Counted from the stretch's first letter, positions 24,701-34,044 are shown. The stretch is DNA of 64,000 bases from Pseudarthrobacter enclensis (GCF_030811655.1 NZ_JAUSRE010000012.1:1-64000), one strand, 5' to 3'. Made by a program: numbers and translations. The notes: generated by a model from the letters alone, not told the origin.

Positions 24701-26119
24701 CTAGTCGTCGATGCAGGGCGCGGCGCCGGCCGTCCCGGGGGTATTCGGGGCCCAGTGCGGGTAGGTGCGGGTGTCGTTTGCGGGCACCCAGCGGCCCGCG
24801 TCAACCACGTAGTCCCAGCCCAGGCCGTCGGCGCGCAGCGCCTGGATTCCCGCGAGGAGGCGTTCGGCGTCTTCCAGCCGCGAGCCGACGCCGAAGCTCG
24901 CCCGGAGGGAGCCGGACGGCAGCCCCAGCCGCTTCAGGAGGGGGTGGGCGCAGAAGCGCCCGTCGCGCAGGCCCACCCCGTGCTCCGCCGAGAGATAGGC
25001 GGCCACCAGGCCCGCGTCGTAGCCTTCGACGGAGAAGTTGACCACGCCGATGGTGTCCGTTTCCGGGTTGGTGTCCTTGAAGATCTGGTGGACCGTTACG
25101 CCGTCAATGCGCTGCAGGCCCTCAACCAGGAACGAGCGGATGGCGGCTTCGTGGGCATGCCAGCGGTCCTGGTCCAGCCCGGCGATCACCTGGGTGGCGC
25201 GGGCCAGGGTGGCGGCCCCGAGGACGTTCGGCGAGCCCCCCTCATGGCGGGCCGGTCCGGTGGCCCAGCTGACGCCGTCGAGCCTTGCTTCCTTGACTGC
25301 GCCGCCGCCGGCGAGGTGCGGGACGCCCGAGTCCAGCCAGTCCGGCCGCCCCACCAGGACGCCGGCCCCGAACGGCGCGTACAGCTTGTGGCCGGAGAAA
25401 GCGAGGTAGTCCACGTCGTCGGCGCTGATATCCACCCGCCGGTGCGGCGCCAGCTGGGCAGCGTCCACCACGATCCGGGCGCCGTGCTGGTGGGCCAGCG
25501 CGGCCAGGGCGCGGATGGGAAGGATCTCGCCGGTGACGTTGGATGCGCCGGTCACTGCCAGCAGGCTGACCCCGCCCTGCGCCAGTTCGGCACGCACAGA
25601 CTCCAGCGTGCCGGTGATGGTGTCCGCGGCGACGATGCTGCGGTGCGGGACGGCCTGCCACGGCAGGAGGTTGGCGTGGTGTTCGATGTCCAGGTACAGG
25701 ACGTCCCCGTCCGGACGTCCTCCAGTTGCGGGCAGGCAGCCAGCCAGCAGATTCAGCGAATCGGTGGTGTTGCGGGTGAAGATCACGGAATCGTCAGGGC
25801 GGCCGCCCACGAAGTCGCGGACAATGCTGCGGGCGTTCTCGTACACTGACGTGCTGATCTGGGACGCATACCCGGCCCCGCGGTGGACGCTGGCGTAGTA
25901 AGGCAGGATCTCGTTCAGGTAAGCCGAGACCACAGACAACGCGGGGGCTGACGCGCCGTAATCGAGGTTGGCGTAGCGTACGTGGCCGCCGGAAATCAGT
26001 GGTGCCTGGATTTCCGCTCCGGTGACGGCGGCGAGGGGCCGGCCGGCAGCGGCGCGGCGTTGATCGGCAGCGGCAGCCTGGGCGATAGCGGGCTGGGGGG
26101 AGACGGTGGCAGTTGTCAC
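24701..26119 (-). CDS. Class V aminotransferase-fold PLP enzyme (cysteine desulfurase-like)
   Basis: This 472-residue PLP enzyme belongs to the NifS/CsdA-like class V group. The PLP lysine is in SGHKLYAPFG, with VVDAAQLAPHRR ahead of it and SIVRDFVGGRPDDSVIFTRN near the N-terminus. RFCAHPLLKRLG carries a Cys at the expected catalytic loop. It may release sulfur from cysteine or a related thio-amino acid. A SAM-IV riboswitch precedes it, which places it in sulfur and methionine metabolism. The GTG start at 26119 has a GAGG site upstream. A direct role in SAM-linked sulfur recycling is inferred. Confidence 0.85.
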   Translation of the reverse strand: MTTATVSPQPAIAQAAAADQRRAAAGRPLAAVTGAEIQAPLISGGHVRYANLDYGASAPALSVVSAYLNEILPYYASVHRGAGYASQISTSVYENARSIVRDFVGGRPDDSVIFTRNTTDSLNLLAGCLPATGGRPDGDVLYLDIEHHANLLPWQAVPHRSIVAADTITGTLESVRAELAQGGVSLLAVTGASNVTGEILPIRALAALAHQHGARIVVDAAQLAPHRRVDISADDVDYLAFSGHKLYAPFGAGVLVGRPDWLDSGVPHLAGGGAVKEARLDGVSWATGPARHEGGSPNVLGAATLARATQVIAGLDQDRWHAHEAAIRSFLVEGLQRIDGVTVHQIFKDTNPETDTIGVVNFSVEGYDAGLVAAYLSAEHGVGLRDGRFCAHPLLKRLGLPSGSLRASFGVGSRLEDAERLLAGIQALRADGLGWDYVVDAGRWVPANDTRTYPHWAPNTPGTAGAAPCIDD

Positions 26120-26151
26120 AGAGACCTCACTTGACTACAGGACTCCGGCAC

Positions 26152-26270
26152 ACAGGAATCCGCGCTTGCCGCATCCGCTCCGGACCGGCCTGGTCGTCAC
26201 CCGGGGCACCCCACCGCGAATGGAGGGTTGCCGGCCAGCAAACCGGGGTTTTGCGCTGGCACTCGTGACC
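26152..26270 (-). promoter_or_regulatory. SAM-IV riboswitch
   Basis: Read on the minus strand from 26270, the sequence starts GGTCACGAGTGCCAGCG and contains GGTTTGCTGGCCGGCAACC, GCGGTGGGGTGCCCCGGGTG and ACGACCAGG, with GCGGCAAGCGCGG toward the 3' end. These match the known SAM-IV aptamer of mycobacteria nearly base for base, including the outer helix (GGTCA with TGACC-type pairing). The aptamer ends about 35 bases before the GTG of the class V aminotransferase gene, so control of translation or termination by S-adenosylmethionine is expected. Confidence 0.93.
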
Positions 26271-26352
26271 TGCATAAAAGCGTAGGACATGGGGCGCCCA
26301 GGATTGAAGCCAGGGCGATTGTTAAGGCGTTTGTTACGCGTGGGCGAATAAA

Positions 26353-26390
26353 CGACGCCGGGCGCCCCCTTTTAGGGGCACCCGGCGTCG
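26353..26390 (-). terminator. Terminator after hisN
   Basis: CGACGCCGGGTGCCCC pairs with GGGGCGCCCGGCGTCG (one mismatch) and on the minus strand is followed by TTTATT. It separates hisN from the riboswitch-controlled gene. Confidence 0.8.
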
Positions 26391-26422
26391 CAATATTCGC
26401 TGTAGCGGTAAAACCGCGGCTG

Positions 26423-27235
26423 TTAGAGCAGGTCGTCCAGGTATGGGTTCAGGCGGTGCAGCACTTCCGAGTGCAGGATCGAGTTGGTGGCCAACGCGTT
26501 ACCGCCGAACGGGCCGTCTTCGCCCTCGAGGGACGTGAACCGGCCGCCGGCCTCCACCACAATGGGCACCAGGGCCGCCATGTCATACAGGTTCAGTTCC
26601 GGTTCACAGGCGATGTCCACGGAGCCTTCTGCCACCATGCAGTACGACCAGAAGTCGCCGTAGGCACGGGTCCGCCACACGTCCTCGGTGAGGCCCAGGA
26701 ACTCGTCCAGGTTGCCGCGTTCCTTCCAGCCGCTGAGGCTGGAGTAGGAAAGGGACGCGTCGGAGAGCTTGGACACGTTGGAAACGCGGAGCCTGGTGGC
26801 GGCAGCCAGGGACCTGCCCATGTACGCACCCATGCCTTTGGCCGCCCACCAGCGTTTGCCCAGGGCCGGGGCGCTGACCACGCCCACAACGGGCTCGCCT
26901 TCGTCCACGAGTGCGATCAGGGTGGCCCAGACCGGCACGCCGCGGACGAAGTTCTTGGTTCCGTCGATGGGATCGATGATCCAGCGCCGCGAACCGTGCC
27001 CGGTGCTGCCGAACTCCTCGCCCAGGACGGCGTCGCGGGGGCGGGAACGCGAGAGCTGGCCGCGGATGGCTTCCTCGGCGGCCTTGTCCGCATCGGTGAC
27101 CGGCGTCAGGTCCGGCTTGGTCTCAACGCGGAGGTCCAGGGCCTTGAAACGGCTCATGGTCTGGTCATCCACGGAGTCGGCCAGGACGTGGGCCAGGCGC
27201 AGGTCATCGTTGTAGCTCGAAGCGGGTTGGATCAT
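26423..27235 (-). CDS. hisN: Histidinol-phosphatase (inositol monophosphatase family)
   Basis: This is a 270-residue metal-dependent phosphatase. It shows [20 protein letters not shown] and [19 protein letters not shown], the three metal-binding blocks of the IMPase family. In actinobacteria this subtype next to rsgA and aroA is the HisN histidinol-phosphatase, the penultimate step of histidine synthesis. ATG 27235 lies 44 bases after the rsgA stop. A general inositol phosphatase activity cannot be excluded from sequence. Confidence 0.86.
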   Translation of the reverse strand: MIQPASSYNDDLRLAHVLADSVDDQTMSRFKALDLRVETKPDLTPVTDADKAAEEAIRGQLSRSRPRDAVLGEEFGSTGHGSRRWIIDPIDGTKNFVRGVPVWATLIALVDEGEPVVGVVSAPALGKRWWAAKGMGAYMGRSLAAATRLRVSNVSKLSDASLSYSSLSGWKERGNLDEFLGLTEDVWRTRAYGDFWSYCMVAEGSVDIACEPELNLYDMAALVPIVVEAGGRFTSLEGEDGPFGGNALATNSILHSEVLHRLNPYLDDLL

Positions 27236-27279
27236 GGTTCCAAACTACCGTCTGCCGACGCTTCTGCCGGGAGAACGCG

Positions 27280-28401
27280 TCAGTTGACGCTGCCGAGCTC
27301 CTTGGCGTCCTGCGCTTCCATCCGCGGGTCCGTACCCAGAAGGCGCCGCAGGGACGCCAGCCTGGCGGGACCGGTGGGCCCGGCGTGTCCATCCGCCACC
27401 CAGCCATCGAGCCCGCAGTCAACGGCGCTTGCCGTGTGTTTGCAGCCGCGCTCGCAGCTCTCGATCCCGGGGGAGAGGTCCGGGAAGGAGCGCAGGATGC
27501 GGTCAGGGTCAACGTGCGCCAGGCCGAAGGAGCGGATGCCCGGGGTGTCGATGATCCAGCTGCCCGGAGGCGCGTCGGACAGGCGCAGAGCCAGGGCGGA
27601 GGAGGACGTGTGCCTGCCGCGGCCGGTCACGGCATTCACCCCGCCGGTGGCACGCTCGGCACCGGTGAGCGCGTTCACCATGGTGGACTTGCCCACCCCG
27701 GAGTGCCCCAGCATCACGGTGACTTTGCCGTCGAGGTGCGCCCGGAGGTCTGCCACCGCAGTTATGTCCAGCCGGGCGGAGAGGCCGTCGTCGGACCGCG
27801 CGTCTATTCCCGAGGCCTGGGCATCGGCGGTGCGGCTGATGATCACGGGGAAGTCCAGATGGGTGTAGTTGGACAGCAGGTCCGCCGGATCCTTGACGTC
27901 GGCTTTGGTGACCAGCAGGATCGGCTCAATGCCGGCGTCATAGGCCGCCACCAGGGCGCGGTCGATGAACCCGGTGCGGGGCTCGGGGTTGGCTGCGGCC
28001 ACCACGATCACCAACTGGTCCGCGTTGGCGACCACGGCCCGCTCCACGGGGTCGGTGTCATCTGCGCTGCGCCGCAGGAGCGTCTTCCGGTCCTGGATCT
28101 TCACCAGCCGGGCCAGGGTGTCAGGCGCCCCGGACACGTTTCCAACGAGCGATACGAAGTCGCCGGCAACCACCGGCGACCGGCGCAGCTCGCGCGCGCG
28201 GGCGGCGATGACTACACGCTCTTCCTTCGAGTCCTCATCCACCACAGCCGTGTACCGGCCCCGGTCCACGGTGATGATCCGGCCGGTGACGGCATCGTCA
28301 TGGCTGGGCCGGTCCTTGGTACGTGGACGTGAGCCTTTCTTGTTTGGGCGGATGCGAACGTCTGATTCGTCCCAGGAATCAGTGCTCCGCGCCACTGCCA
28401 C
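27280..28401 (-). CDS. rsgA: Ribosome small-subunit GTPase RsgA
   Basis: This is a circularly permuted GTPase that checks late 30S assembly. After an OB-like domain (residues about 40-110) come the G4 motif TKAD, then G1 GHSGVGKST, then G3 DTPG, the order expected for RsgA. A C-terminal zinc knuckle follows ([14 protein letters not shown]). It has 373 residues with GTG 28401; GTG 28395 is better spaced from GGAAGGG and may be the true start. It overlaps the aroA stop by about 20 bases. Confidence 0.93.
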   Translation of the reverse strand: MAVARSTDSWDESDVRIRPNKKGSRPRTKDRPSHDDAVTGRIITVDRGRYTAVVDEDSKEERVVIAARARELRRSPVVAGDFVSLVGNVSGAPDTLARLVKIQDRKTLLRRSADDTDPVERAVVANADQLVIVVAAANPEPRTGFIDRALVAAYDAGIEPILLVTKADVKDPADLLSNYTHLDFPVIISRTADAQASGIDARSDDGLSARLDITAVADLRAHLDGKVTVMLGHSGVGKSTMVNALTGAERATGGVNAVTGRGRHTSSSALALRLSDAPPGSWIIDTPGIRSFGLAHVDPDRILRSFPDLSPGIESCERGCKHTASAVDCGLDGWVADGHAGPTGPARLASLRRLLGTDPRMEAQDAKELGSVN

Positions 28402-29767
28402 GCCCTTCCGGTCCCGGCTGTGCCGAAGACCCTTGGGACAGCATGGCTGCCCACAGCTCCGGGAAGTCGGGCATGGTCTTGGCGGTGGTGGCGATGTCCT
28501 CTACCTGCACGCCTGGCACAGCCAGGCCCAGGATGGCACCGGCAGTGGCCATGCGATGGTCTGCGTAGCTGTGGACGACGCCCGCGTGCAGCGCCGCGGG
28601 CCGGATTACCAGTCCGTCATTTGTTTCTTCGGCGTCGCCGCCGAGCCGGTTGATTTCCGTCACCAGGGCCGCGAGCCGGTCCGTCTCGTGTCCCCTCAGG
28701 TGTGCGATGCCGGTGAGCCGGGAGGGGCCGCTGGCCAGGGCGCACAGCGCTGCCACCGTGGGAGCGAGTTCACTGGTGTCGGCAAAAACGCCGCCCCTGA
28801 TCTCCGGGCCGCCGGTGACGGTCAGGACGCCGTCGGCCAGGGAGACCTTGGCGCCCATCCTGGCGAGGATGCCGCGCCACAAATCTCCCACCTGCTGCGT
28901 TTCCGCGGGCCAGTTGGGGATCCGCACCGTACCTTTCGAGGCCAGGGCTGCGGCGAGGAAAGGGCCCGCGTTGGAAAGGTCCTGTTCGATCCGCTGATCG
29001 AAGGCGCGAATGGGTCCCGGCGCCACCACCCAGTGGTTGGGGACGGAGTCGTCCACTGACACCCCCACGCCCCGGAGGACGTCGACTGTCATGTTGATGT
29101 GGTCAAGGCTCGGCACCGGCTTTCCCACGTGTTCAAGGTGCAGGCCCTCGTCAAACCTTGCCCCCACCAGGAGAAGGGCCGAGACGAACTGGGAGGAGGC
29201 GCTGGCGTCGATCACCAGGTGGCCGCCGCGGACTGTGCCGGTCCCTTCCACCGCAAAGGGGAGCGACGACGGCGCGCTGCCGTCTTCCGCCGCCACGGCC
29301 ACGCCCAACGCCTTGAGGGCCTCGATGATGGTCCCCATGGGACGCTTGCGTGCGTGCGGGTCGCCGTCGAACAGGCTGGCTCCGTTGCGCAGCGCCGCCA
29401 GCGGCGGGACAAACCGCATGACGGTGCCGGCAAGCCCGCAGTCGATCCTGGTCCGGGATGCTTCCGCTGCCGCGTGGAAGGGAAGCACCTCCAGGTCAGG
29501 CCCGAAAGCGCCGTCGCCGGGCACTTCGGTGATGGTGGCGCCCAGCTGCCGGAGCGCGTCGATCATCAGGGCGGAATCCCTGGAGTGCAGGGGCGCGCGC
29601 AGCCGGGACGGTCCGTCTGCAAGGGCTGCCAGGACCAGGTACCTGTTGGTCAGGGACTTTGATCCCGGCACCGTCACTGTGGCGTCGACGGGCCCGGCCG
29701 CGAAAGGCGCGTGCCAATGCTGGACAGGGGTTCCGGATTCGTCCCGGGCGGCAGCTGGTGCGGTCAT
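28379..29767 (-). CDS. aroA: 3-phosphoshikimate 1-carboxyvinyltransferase (EPSP synthase)
   Basis: This enzyme adds enolpyruvyl to shikimate 3-phosphate in aromatic amino-acid synthesis and is the target of glyphosate. The protein has 462 residues with [40 protein letters not shown], and [16 protein letters not shown]. The loop usually written GNAGT is [15 protein letters not shown] here, the actinobacterial form. It is the first gene of aroA-rsgA-hisN, all on the minus strand with overlaps or short gaps, a conserved order in this phylum. Confidence 0.94.
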   Translation of the reverse strand: MTAPAAARDESGTPVQHWHAPFAAGPVDATVTVPGSKSLTNRYLVLAALADGPSRLRAPLHSRDSALMIDALRQLGATITEVPGDGAFGPDLEVLPFHAAAEASRTRIDCGLAGTVMRFVPPLAALRNGASLFDGDPHARKRPMGTIIEALKALGVAVAAEDGSAPSSLPFAVEGTGTVRGGHLVIDASASSQFVSALLLVGARFDEGLHLEHVGKPVPSLDHINMTVDVLRGVGVSVDDSVPNHWVVAPGPIRAFDQRIEQDLSNAGPFLAAALASKGTVRIPNWPAETQQVGDLWRGILARMGAKVSLADGVLTVTGGPEIRGGVFADTSELAPTVAALCALASGPSRLTGIAHLRGHETDRLAALVTEINRLGGDAEETNDGLVIRPAALHAGVVHSYADHRMATAGAILGLAVPGVQVEDIATTAKTMPDFPELWAAMLSQGSSAQPGPEGRGSGAEH

Positions 29768-29773
29768 TCGTGC

Positions 29774-30322
29774 TTAGGCTTTCGTTGCTTGGTCGACGGC
29801 GCGGCGTACAGCCTTGTCCGCCTTGTTCAGCTTTTTGGTGGTGGTCTTGCGGGCGTCGGCGGCCAGGTGCGATGCGTTCCGGCGGGCATCCGCGGCGAGG
29901 TGTTCGGCGCGCCACGCAAGGCCCGGCTTGCCGGCCGTATCCACTGAAGCGAGCAGGGCGCCGCCGCCCAAGGAGAGGTTCTTGAGCAGCTGGTTCCGCC
30001 GGTTCTCACGGCCTTCCTTGCTGCTGATGTCCGCGCTGCGCCATTCGACGAAGGTGTTCAGGAGGGAAATGACCGTGAGCAGGGCAGCCGAAAGCCTGGA
30101 GAACTTGCCGAGCCCGAACAGGACGCCGGCCCCGACCTGCGTTCCACCGATGACCCGGGCAAGGGTTTTCTCATTCGCCTGGAAAGGGAGCGAAGCTGCA
30201 GCCTTGCGCAGCAACGGCGAAAGCTGCTGTGCGGTGTCGTCGGAGTTCTTGAGCTTATCCAGTCCGGCGAGAACGAAACTGGAGGCAAGCATGGGCCGTG
30301 CGAGCGTGCGGACAAAGGACAT
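29774..30322 (-). CDS. DoxX-family membrane protein
   Basis: This 182-residue protein has four hydrophobic helices (near residues 8-22, 55-75, 78-95 and 115-130) and a highly charged C-terminal tail (about 140-182, rich in Lys, Arg and Ala). ATG 30322 has AGGAGG upstream. In mycobacteria DoxX works with a thiosulfate sulfurtransferase and superoxide dismutase in a redox-protection complex at the membrane. It diverges from sigR across a region with a SigR-type promoter, which fits thiol or oxidative stress. Confidence 0.78.
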   Translation of the reverse strand: MSFVRTLARPMLASSFVLAGLDKLKNSDDTAQQLSPLLRKAAASLPFQANEKTLARVIGGTQVGAGVLFGLGKFSRLSAALLTVISLLNTFVEWRSADISSKEGRENRRNQLLKNLSLGGGALLASVDTAGKPGLAWRAEHLAADARRNASHLAADARKTTTKKLNKADKAVRRAVDQATKA

Positions 30323-30387
30323 GGATTTCCTCCTGGATGGACGAACCGCGGCAAGCGGCGGAGTCGGTCCTAGTCTTGCACTTTTGG

Positions 30388-30413
30388 GGAATATTTGCCC
30401 GTGTGAGGCGGTT
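30388..30413 (+). promoter_or_regulatory. SigR/SigH-type promoter of sigR
   Basis: GGAAT at 30388-30392 and GTT at 30411-30413 are exactly 18 bases apart, the consensus recognised by SigR (Streptomyces) and SigH (Mycobacterium). It would give positive autoregulation of the operon. Confidence 0.72.
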
Positions 30414-30478
30414 GTCCATGTCGGGTCCGAGACAGGGGACCTGGAGATCATTCACCCGAAACAGAGCGGAGTTGGCCC

Positions 30479-31372
30479 TTGGGGAAGGTGTTGGACGGAA
30501 CCAGACAGGCGGGCCCGGTGGCAGTGGACAAGCTGGCAGCCGGGGCTCCGGAGTACGGCATGCCCCGGTCCGGGAGGCTGACAGTAGACTTGAAGGCAAT
30601 GAACACCCTGGATCCGGCCGTCGCGGCCATGTATGAGGCTTCCCCCGGCGAAGTGAACGGCAGGGCAGGAAGCGAACCCCTGGCCTCCGGCCAGGCAGGT
30701 CCCGAGCCATTGGACGCTGAAGCGTCGGGCGATGACGGCACCTTGGACGTCTCCGCGGAGTCCGTGGAGCAGCGCCGCCTGCGTTTTGAGCGTGATGCCA
30801 TGCAGTACGTGGACCAGCTGTATTCAGCGGCCATGCGCATGGCGCGGAACCCGTCGGACGCGGAGGACCTGGTCCAGGAGGCCTACACCAAGGCGTTCTC
30901 GGCCTTCCACCAGTACAAGCCGGGGACGAACCTCAAGGCATGGCTGTACCGGATCCTGACGAACACGTACATCAACCTCTACCGCAAGAGGCAGCGCGAG
31001 CCCCTGCAGTCCAACTCGGACAGCATCGAGGACTGGCAGCTTGCCCGGGCCGAATCGCACACCTCGAGTGGCCTGCGATCGGCCGAAGCTGAGGCTCTGG
31101 ACCACCTTCCGGACTCGGACGTCAAGCGGGCTCTGCAGGACATTCCGGAGGAGTTCCGCCTGGCCGTCTACTTCGCGGACGTGGAGGGCTTCGCGTACAA
31201 GGAAATATCGGACATCATGAACACGCCGATCGGCACCGTGATGTCCCGGCTCCACCGCGGCCGGCGAATGCTGCGGGACATGCTCGCGGAATATGCCGCT
31301 GAGCGCGGATTCAAAACGGCCGCGGATACGTCGGATGCGGCAGGAAGCAAAGCACAGGAGAACAGGAAATGA
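30479..31372 (+). CDS. sigR: ECF sigma factor SigR/SigH
   Basis: This is a sigma factor for thiol-oxidative and heat stress. Region 2 holds [20 protein letters not shown] and [15 protein letters not shown]; region 4 holds [20 protein letters not shown] and [18 protein letters not shown]. The frame is open to TTG 30479 (297 residues), but ATG 30599 gives a 257-residue protein with GAAGG just upstream. In Streptomyces the stress promoter yields a longer, unstable SigR with an N-terminal extension of about 55 residues, and the geometry here would allow the same. The stop overlaps the anti-sigma start by ATGA. Confidence 0.9.
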   Translation: MGKVLDGTRQAGPVAVDKLAAGAPEYGMPRSGRLTVDLKAMNTLDPAVAAMYEASPGEVNGRAGSEPLASGQAGPEPLDAEASGDDGTLDVSAESVEQRRLRFERDAMQYVDQLYSAAMRMARNPSDAEDLVQEAYTKAFSAFHQYKPGTNLKAWLYRILTNTYINLYRKRQREPLQSNSDSIEDWQLARAESHTSSGLRSAEAEALDHLPDSDVKRALQDIPEEFRLAVYFADVEGFAYKEISDIMNTPIGTVMSRLHRGRRMLRDMLAEYAAERGFKTAADTSDAAGSKAQENRK

Positions 31373-31629
31373 GCGACTGCCAGGGATTGGGCGATTGCGA
31401 CGACACCCGGATGCAACGCATCTACGAATACCTTGACGGGGCACTGACCCGCGAGGACCTGACCGAGATCAAGAACCACCTTGACGAGTGCCCTGAGTGC
31501 ACGGAGCAATACGACCTTGAGTGCGTCATCCGGAACATGGTCAAGCGTTCCTGCAAGGAATCCGCTCCGGACAACCTGAAGAACGCGATCCTGGACCGGA
31601 TCCACTCCATCCGCAGCGTCGAAGCATAG
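31369..31629 (+). CDS. rsrA: Zinc redox anti-sigma factor RsrA/RshA
   Basis: This 86-residue ZAS-family protein binds SigR in the reduced state and releases it when disulfides form. His37, Cys41 and Cys44 form the HxxxCxxC motif at exactly the Streptomyces RsrA positions. Cys4, Cys10 and Cys52 are further thiols; Cys10 probably matches the redox Cys11 of RsrA. It is translationally coupled to sigR at 31369. It is the mycothiol-system type found in actinobacteria. Confidence 0.92.
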   Translation: MSDCQGLGDCDDTRMQRIYEYLDGALTREDLTEIKNHLDECPECTEQYDLECVIRNMVKRSCKESAPDNLKNAILDRIHSIRSVEA

Positions 31630-31670
31630 GTTCAGGACTTTCCCGCCGGGTCACGGCCACAGACACCAAA

Positions 31671-31703
31671 GGACCCCGCAAGCCGAGTGGCTTGCGGGGT
31701 CCC
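31671..31703. terminator. Bidirectional terminator hairpin between rsrA and bL37
   Basis: GGACCCCGCAAGCC pairs with GGCTTGCGGGGTCC around GAGT, a perfect 14-base stem. No long T-run is present on the plus side (CCTTGCTTG). It serves sigR-rsrA and possibly the convergent bL37 gene. Confidence 0.7.
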
Positions 31704-31732
31704 TTGCTTGAACCGTAGTTCCTGGCATTTGC

Positions 31733-31807
31733 CTAGGTGTTGGGGCGCTTCCCGTGGTTCGCGCCGCCACGCTTACGGTCACGACGCTTGCGTGCACGCT
31801 TGCTCAT
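31733..31807 (-). CDS. Ribosomal protein bL37 (24 residues)
   Basis: This tiny gene encodes MSKRARKRRDRKRGGANHGK followed by RPNT. It matches the actinobacterial large-subunit protein bL37, whose mycobacterial form has the same Lys/Arg-rich start and an NHGKRPN end. ATG 31807 is preceded by AAGGAGGCC. At 24 codons it is below usual gene-finder limits. It lies downstream of the sigR-rsrA terminator on the opposite strand. Confidence 0.88.
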   Translation of the reverse strand: MSKRARKRRDRKRGGANHGKRPNT

Positions 31808-31924
31808 AGCTGGCCTCCTTACTGTTGGTACTCAAAAGAGCTGCCCTCCAGTCTCCCACATCATGTGGCGGCCCGCGAACCGGCAAGGCCCGATGACCTG
31901 CGGTTGTACACCAAGGTCCTTGTG

Positions 31925-32386
31925 CTAGGGCTCCAGCGCGCCGCCGATGGTCGCCCGGGCGTGGTCCAATGCGGTCCTGACCGTCTCCAGAACGGCGGGG
32001 CTGAGGGGCCCGTGCAGGGCCCGGCGGCGCAGATCCGACTGCAGCCCGTCGTTGAACTGCTGCAGGACAAGCTCAACATCCAGCCGCCGTGCGGTTGCGG
32101 CGATCCGTTCCTCGACTCCGGCGAGATCCACCCGCCGCCGGTTCAGTTCGGCGAGGCCGGCGGCGGTGAGGCGGTAGTTGGTGCGGCGTCCGGCGGCCTC
32201 GGTGGCCACCAGGCCGTCCGCCGCGAGTTTGCCCAGTCGGGGATAGATGGTCCCGGCGCTGGGGGAGTAGGCCCCATCAAACCGGTCCTTCAGTGCCTTG
32301 ATGAGCTCATAGCCGTGTTTTGGGCCGCCTTCGAGCAGGGCCAGGAGGTAGAGGCGCAACGCGCCTCTGGCGAAGACCGGTGGCAT
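31925..32386 (-). CDS. PadR-family transcriptional regulator
   Basis: This 153-residue winged-helix regulator has the PadR core (LRLYLLALLEGGPKHGYELIKAL and SPSAGTIYPRLGKLAADGLV) and a C-terminal helical dimerisation part. ATG 32386 overlaps the stop of the upstream DUF4097 gene (ATGA). PadR proteins next to DUF4097 genes usually repress their own operon. The ligand is unknown. Confidence 0.87.
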   Translation of the reverse strand: MPPVFARGALRLYLLALLEGGPKHGYELIKALKDRFDGAYSPSAGTIYPRLGKLAADGLVATEAAGRRTNYRLTAAGLAELNRRRVDLAGVEERIAATARRLDVELVLQQFNDGLQSDLRRRALHGPLSPAVLETVRTALDHARATIGGALEP

Positions 32387-33219
32387 CAGTTTGTTGGGGC
32401 CCCGCCGCCCTCTGCTGGCGCGGGAGCGTGGCTGATGGAGGTTTTGCCCGAGACGGAGTTGGTGCGGACGAGAGTCAGCTGTGCGTCCGGACCGGCAATG
32501 GTTTCCACTTTGCCGTTGGTGAGGATGCACTGGTGGCCATCGAGGACCACTGCGCCTCCGGCTGACTTGGCCACGATGTCGGCGCCTACGTCATGGGGCA
32601 GCCGGATGGCCAGATCGCCGGCCACCGAGTTGGAGCCGAAATCCTGCGTGAAATCGAGCAGGTCGAAATTGAGGTGCCCGCTGACGGTGTTGGTGCGGAC
32701 ATGTGTAAAGCGGCCTGAGGCGTTGACCTCTCCGGAGACGCTCTTGGCCGTGAGGACTCCGCGGTGGTTACTGACTTCCACCCGCCCGCTGACCGTGTTG
32801 ACCTGAAGTTCGCCGGACGTGCCCTCGGCAGTGAGAGTGCCCGAGACGCTGCTGAGCCGGACGCGGCCGGAAATGCCGGTGACCAGACCTGCACCACTGA
32901 CGGTGCCCGCCTCCACGTCGATGCCGGCGGGGACGTAAATGCTGATGACCGCGGAATTGTCGCTGTTGTGGTTGACCGTTTCCATCAGGGTCCTGAACCA
33001 TCCCTGGGCCCCATGGAGCTGATGCCGGACCTCCAGCCTGCCATCGCCCAAGTGCACGGCGATGGGGTCGCCATGCACCTCGGAAACCTCCAGCCGGACT
33101 GCCGGGCCGGCGTGGGGCAGGACCTCGAACCTGCCCCTGACAATGCCCAGCTTCAGCGCGGCAACGTCATTGACGTCAATGGTTTGCGGGCCTGCGACGG
33201 TCCAGTTCTCCTCGCTCAA
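32386..33219 (-). CDS. DUF4097 beta-repeat protein
   Basis: This 277-residue protein is built of short beta-strand repeats with recurring SVSG and NTVSG motifs (for example SGRVRLSSVSG, LQVNTVSGRVEVSN and SVSGEVNASG), as in the DUF4097/adhesin-like family. No signal peptide or membrane helix is evident. The start is TTG 33219 with GGAGGGG upstream. It is coupled to the PadR gene. The molecular role is not known. Confidence 0.82.
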   Translation of the reverse strand: MSEENWTVAGPQTIDVNDVAALKLGIVRGRFEVLPHAGPAVRLEVSEVHGDPIAVHLGDGRLEVRHQLHGAQGWFRTLMETVNHNSDNSAVISIYVPAGIDVEAGTVSGAGLVTGISGRVRLSSVSGTLTAEGTSGELQVNTVSGRVEVSNHRGVLTAKSVSGEVNASGRFTHVRTNTVSGHLNFDLLDFTQDFGSNSVAGDLAIRLPHDVGADIVAKSAGGAVVLDGHQCILTNGKVETIAGPDAQLTLVRTNSVSGKTSISHAPAPAEGGGAPTN

Positions 33220-33302
33220 GGTCCCCTCCAGAAGACGATATATCGCGTCGGTTCAACCTAACGCCGGTTACTGGACGGGTCAAGATACGTCTCGAAGTGC
33301 AG

Positions 33303-33980
33303 CTACTGCGGCGCGTCCAACCCAAGCCACTGGAACCAGCCGCGGTGCAGCACCAGCCACGCCATGAGCCCGTAACCTGCCTGACCGGGCGTCCCACCAT
33401 TCGCAGCCAGGTCCTGGCGCCACTGTTCATGGTTCAGCAGGGGAGAGAAGGTGTCGACGTAGAGGTGCTTGCGGCGGGTGGTGACGTCGGCGAAAGCGGT
33501 GTTCAGCTCGTCCAGACGCCTGTTTTGCGCCGGATCCAGCGTGGGAGGCGGCCCAACAACGAAGACCTCGATCCTGTTCTGCGACGCAGAGTCCAGGATG
33601 TTGGCCAGGTTAAGCCTGCTGCGGGCAGTGGAGAGTCCGAATTCGATGTCGCGCCCGGACAGGCCGATGACCAGCCGGTTTTCTGCCTGGCCGCTGAAGC
33701 GGCGCCCTGCTTCGTCCAGCCAGCGCGCCGCGAGCCCTTCGGTACCTTCCTGCGGACAGGGGAGCGCATAGCTTTCGAGCACCATGCCGTCCTGGGGAGT
33801 GCGGGCCAGGACGCGGCCCAGCCAGCCCAGGGCCCGGGGATCGCCCAGTCCGGCCAGCAGTTCGTCTCCTACAGCTGCGATCCGCAGCTTCCTGTCTTCC
33901 ACGCGTTCCTCTTTACTTCGGTACGGGTTACTCTGTGCGGCAGCAGCCGCCGCGGCTGCGGAAGTTGCGGCGCTGTCCAT
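33303..33980 (-). CDS. SGNH/GDSL-hydrolase-like protein with altered catalytic residues
   Basis: This 225-residue protein has the SGNH fold pattern: RIAAVGDELLAG near residue 33 at block I, VIGLSGRDIEFG, and VFVVGPPP as in block III. However, the catalytic Ser of GDS(L) is Glu in GDEL, and the final D-x-x-H is not seen; instead it reads GTPGQAGYG. Catalysis by the usual mechanism is therefore doubtful. An N-terminal Ala run (residues 4-15) is low complexity. ATG 33980 sits just after the kgd terminator in the minus direction. Confidence 0.65.
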   Translation of the reverse strand: MDSAATSAAAAAAAAQSNPYRSKEERVEDRKLRIAAVGDELLAGLGDPRALGWLGRVLARTPQDGMVLESYALPCPQEGTEGLAARWLDEAGRRFSGQAENRLVIGLSGRDIEFGLSTARSRLNLANILDSASQNRIEVFVVGPPPTLDPAQNRRLDELNTAFADVTTRRKHLYVDTFSPLLNHEQWRQDLAANGGTPGQAGYGLMAWLVLHRGWFQWLGLDAPQ

Positions 33981-33993
33981 CCATTAAACAGAA

Positions 33994-34035
33994 CTGCCCG
34001 GCCGGAGTCTGGTATTTCGACGTCCGGCCGGGCAG
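33994..34035 (-). terminator. Terminator after kgd
   Basis: CTGCCCGGCCGGA and TCCGGCCGGGCAG form a perfect 13-base stem with a 16-base loop. On the minus strand TTCTGTTTAAT follows, so it ends the kgd transcript. Confidence 0.8.
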
Positions 34036-34044
34036 CCTTACTGC

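Noticed and set aside
26228..27868. A 546-codon plus-strand frame over the SAM-IV riboswitch, hisN and rsgA
   Set aside because: It runs antisense to a clear riboswitch and two well-recognised genes.
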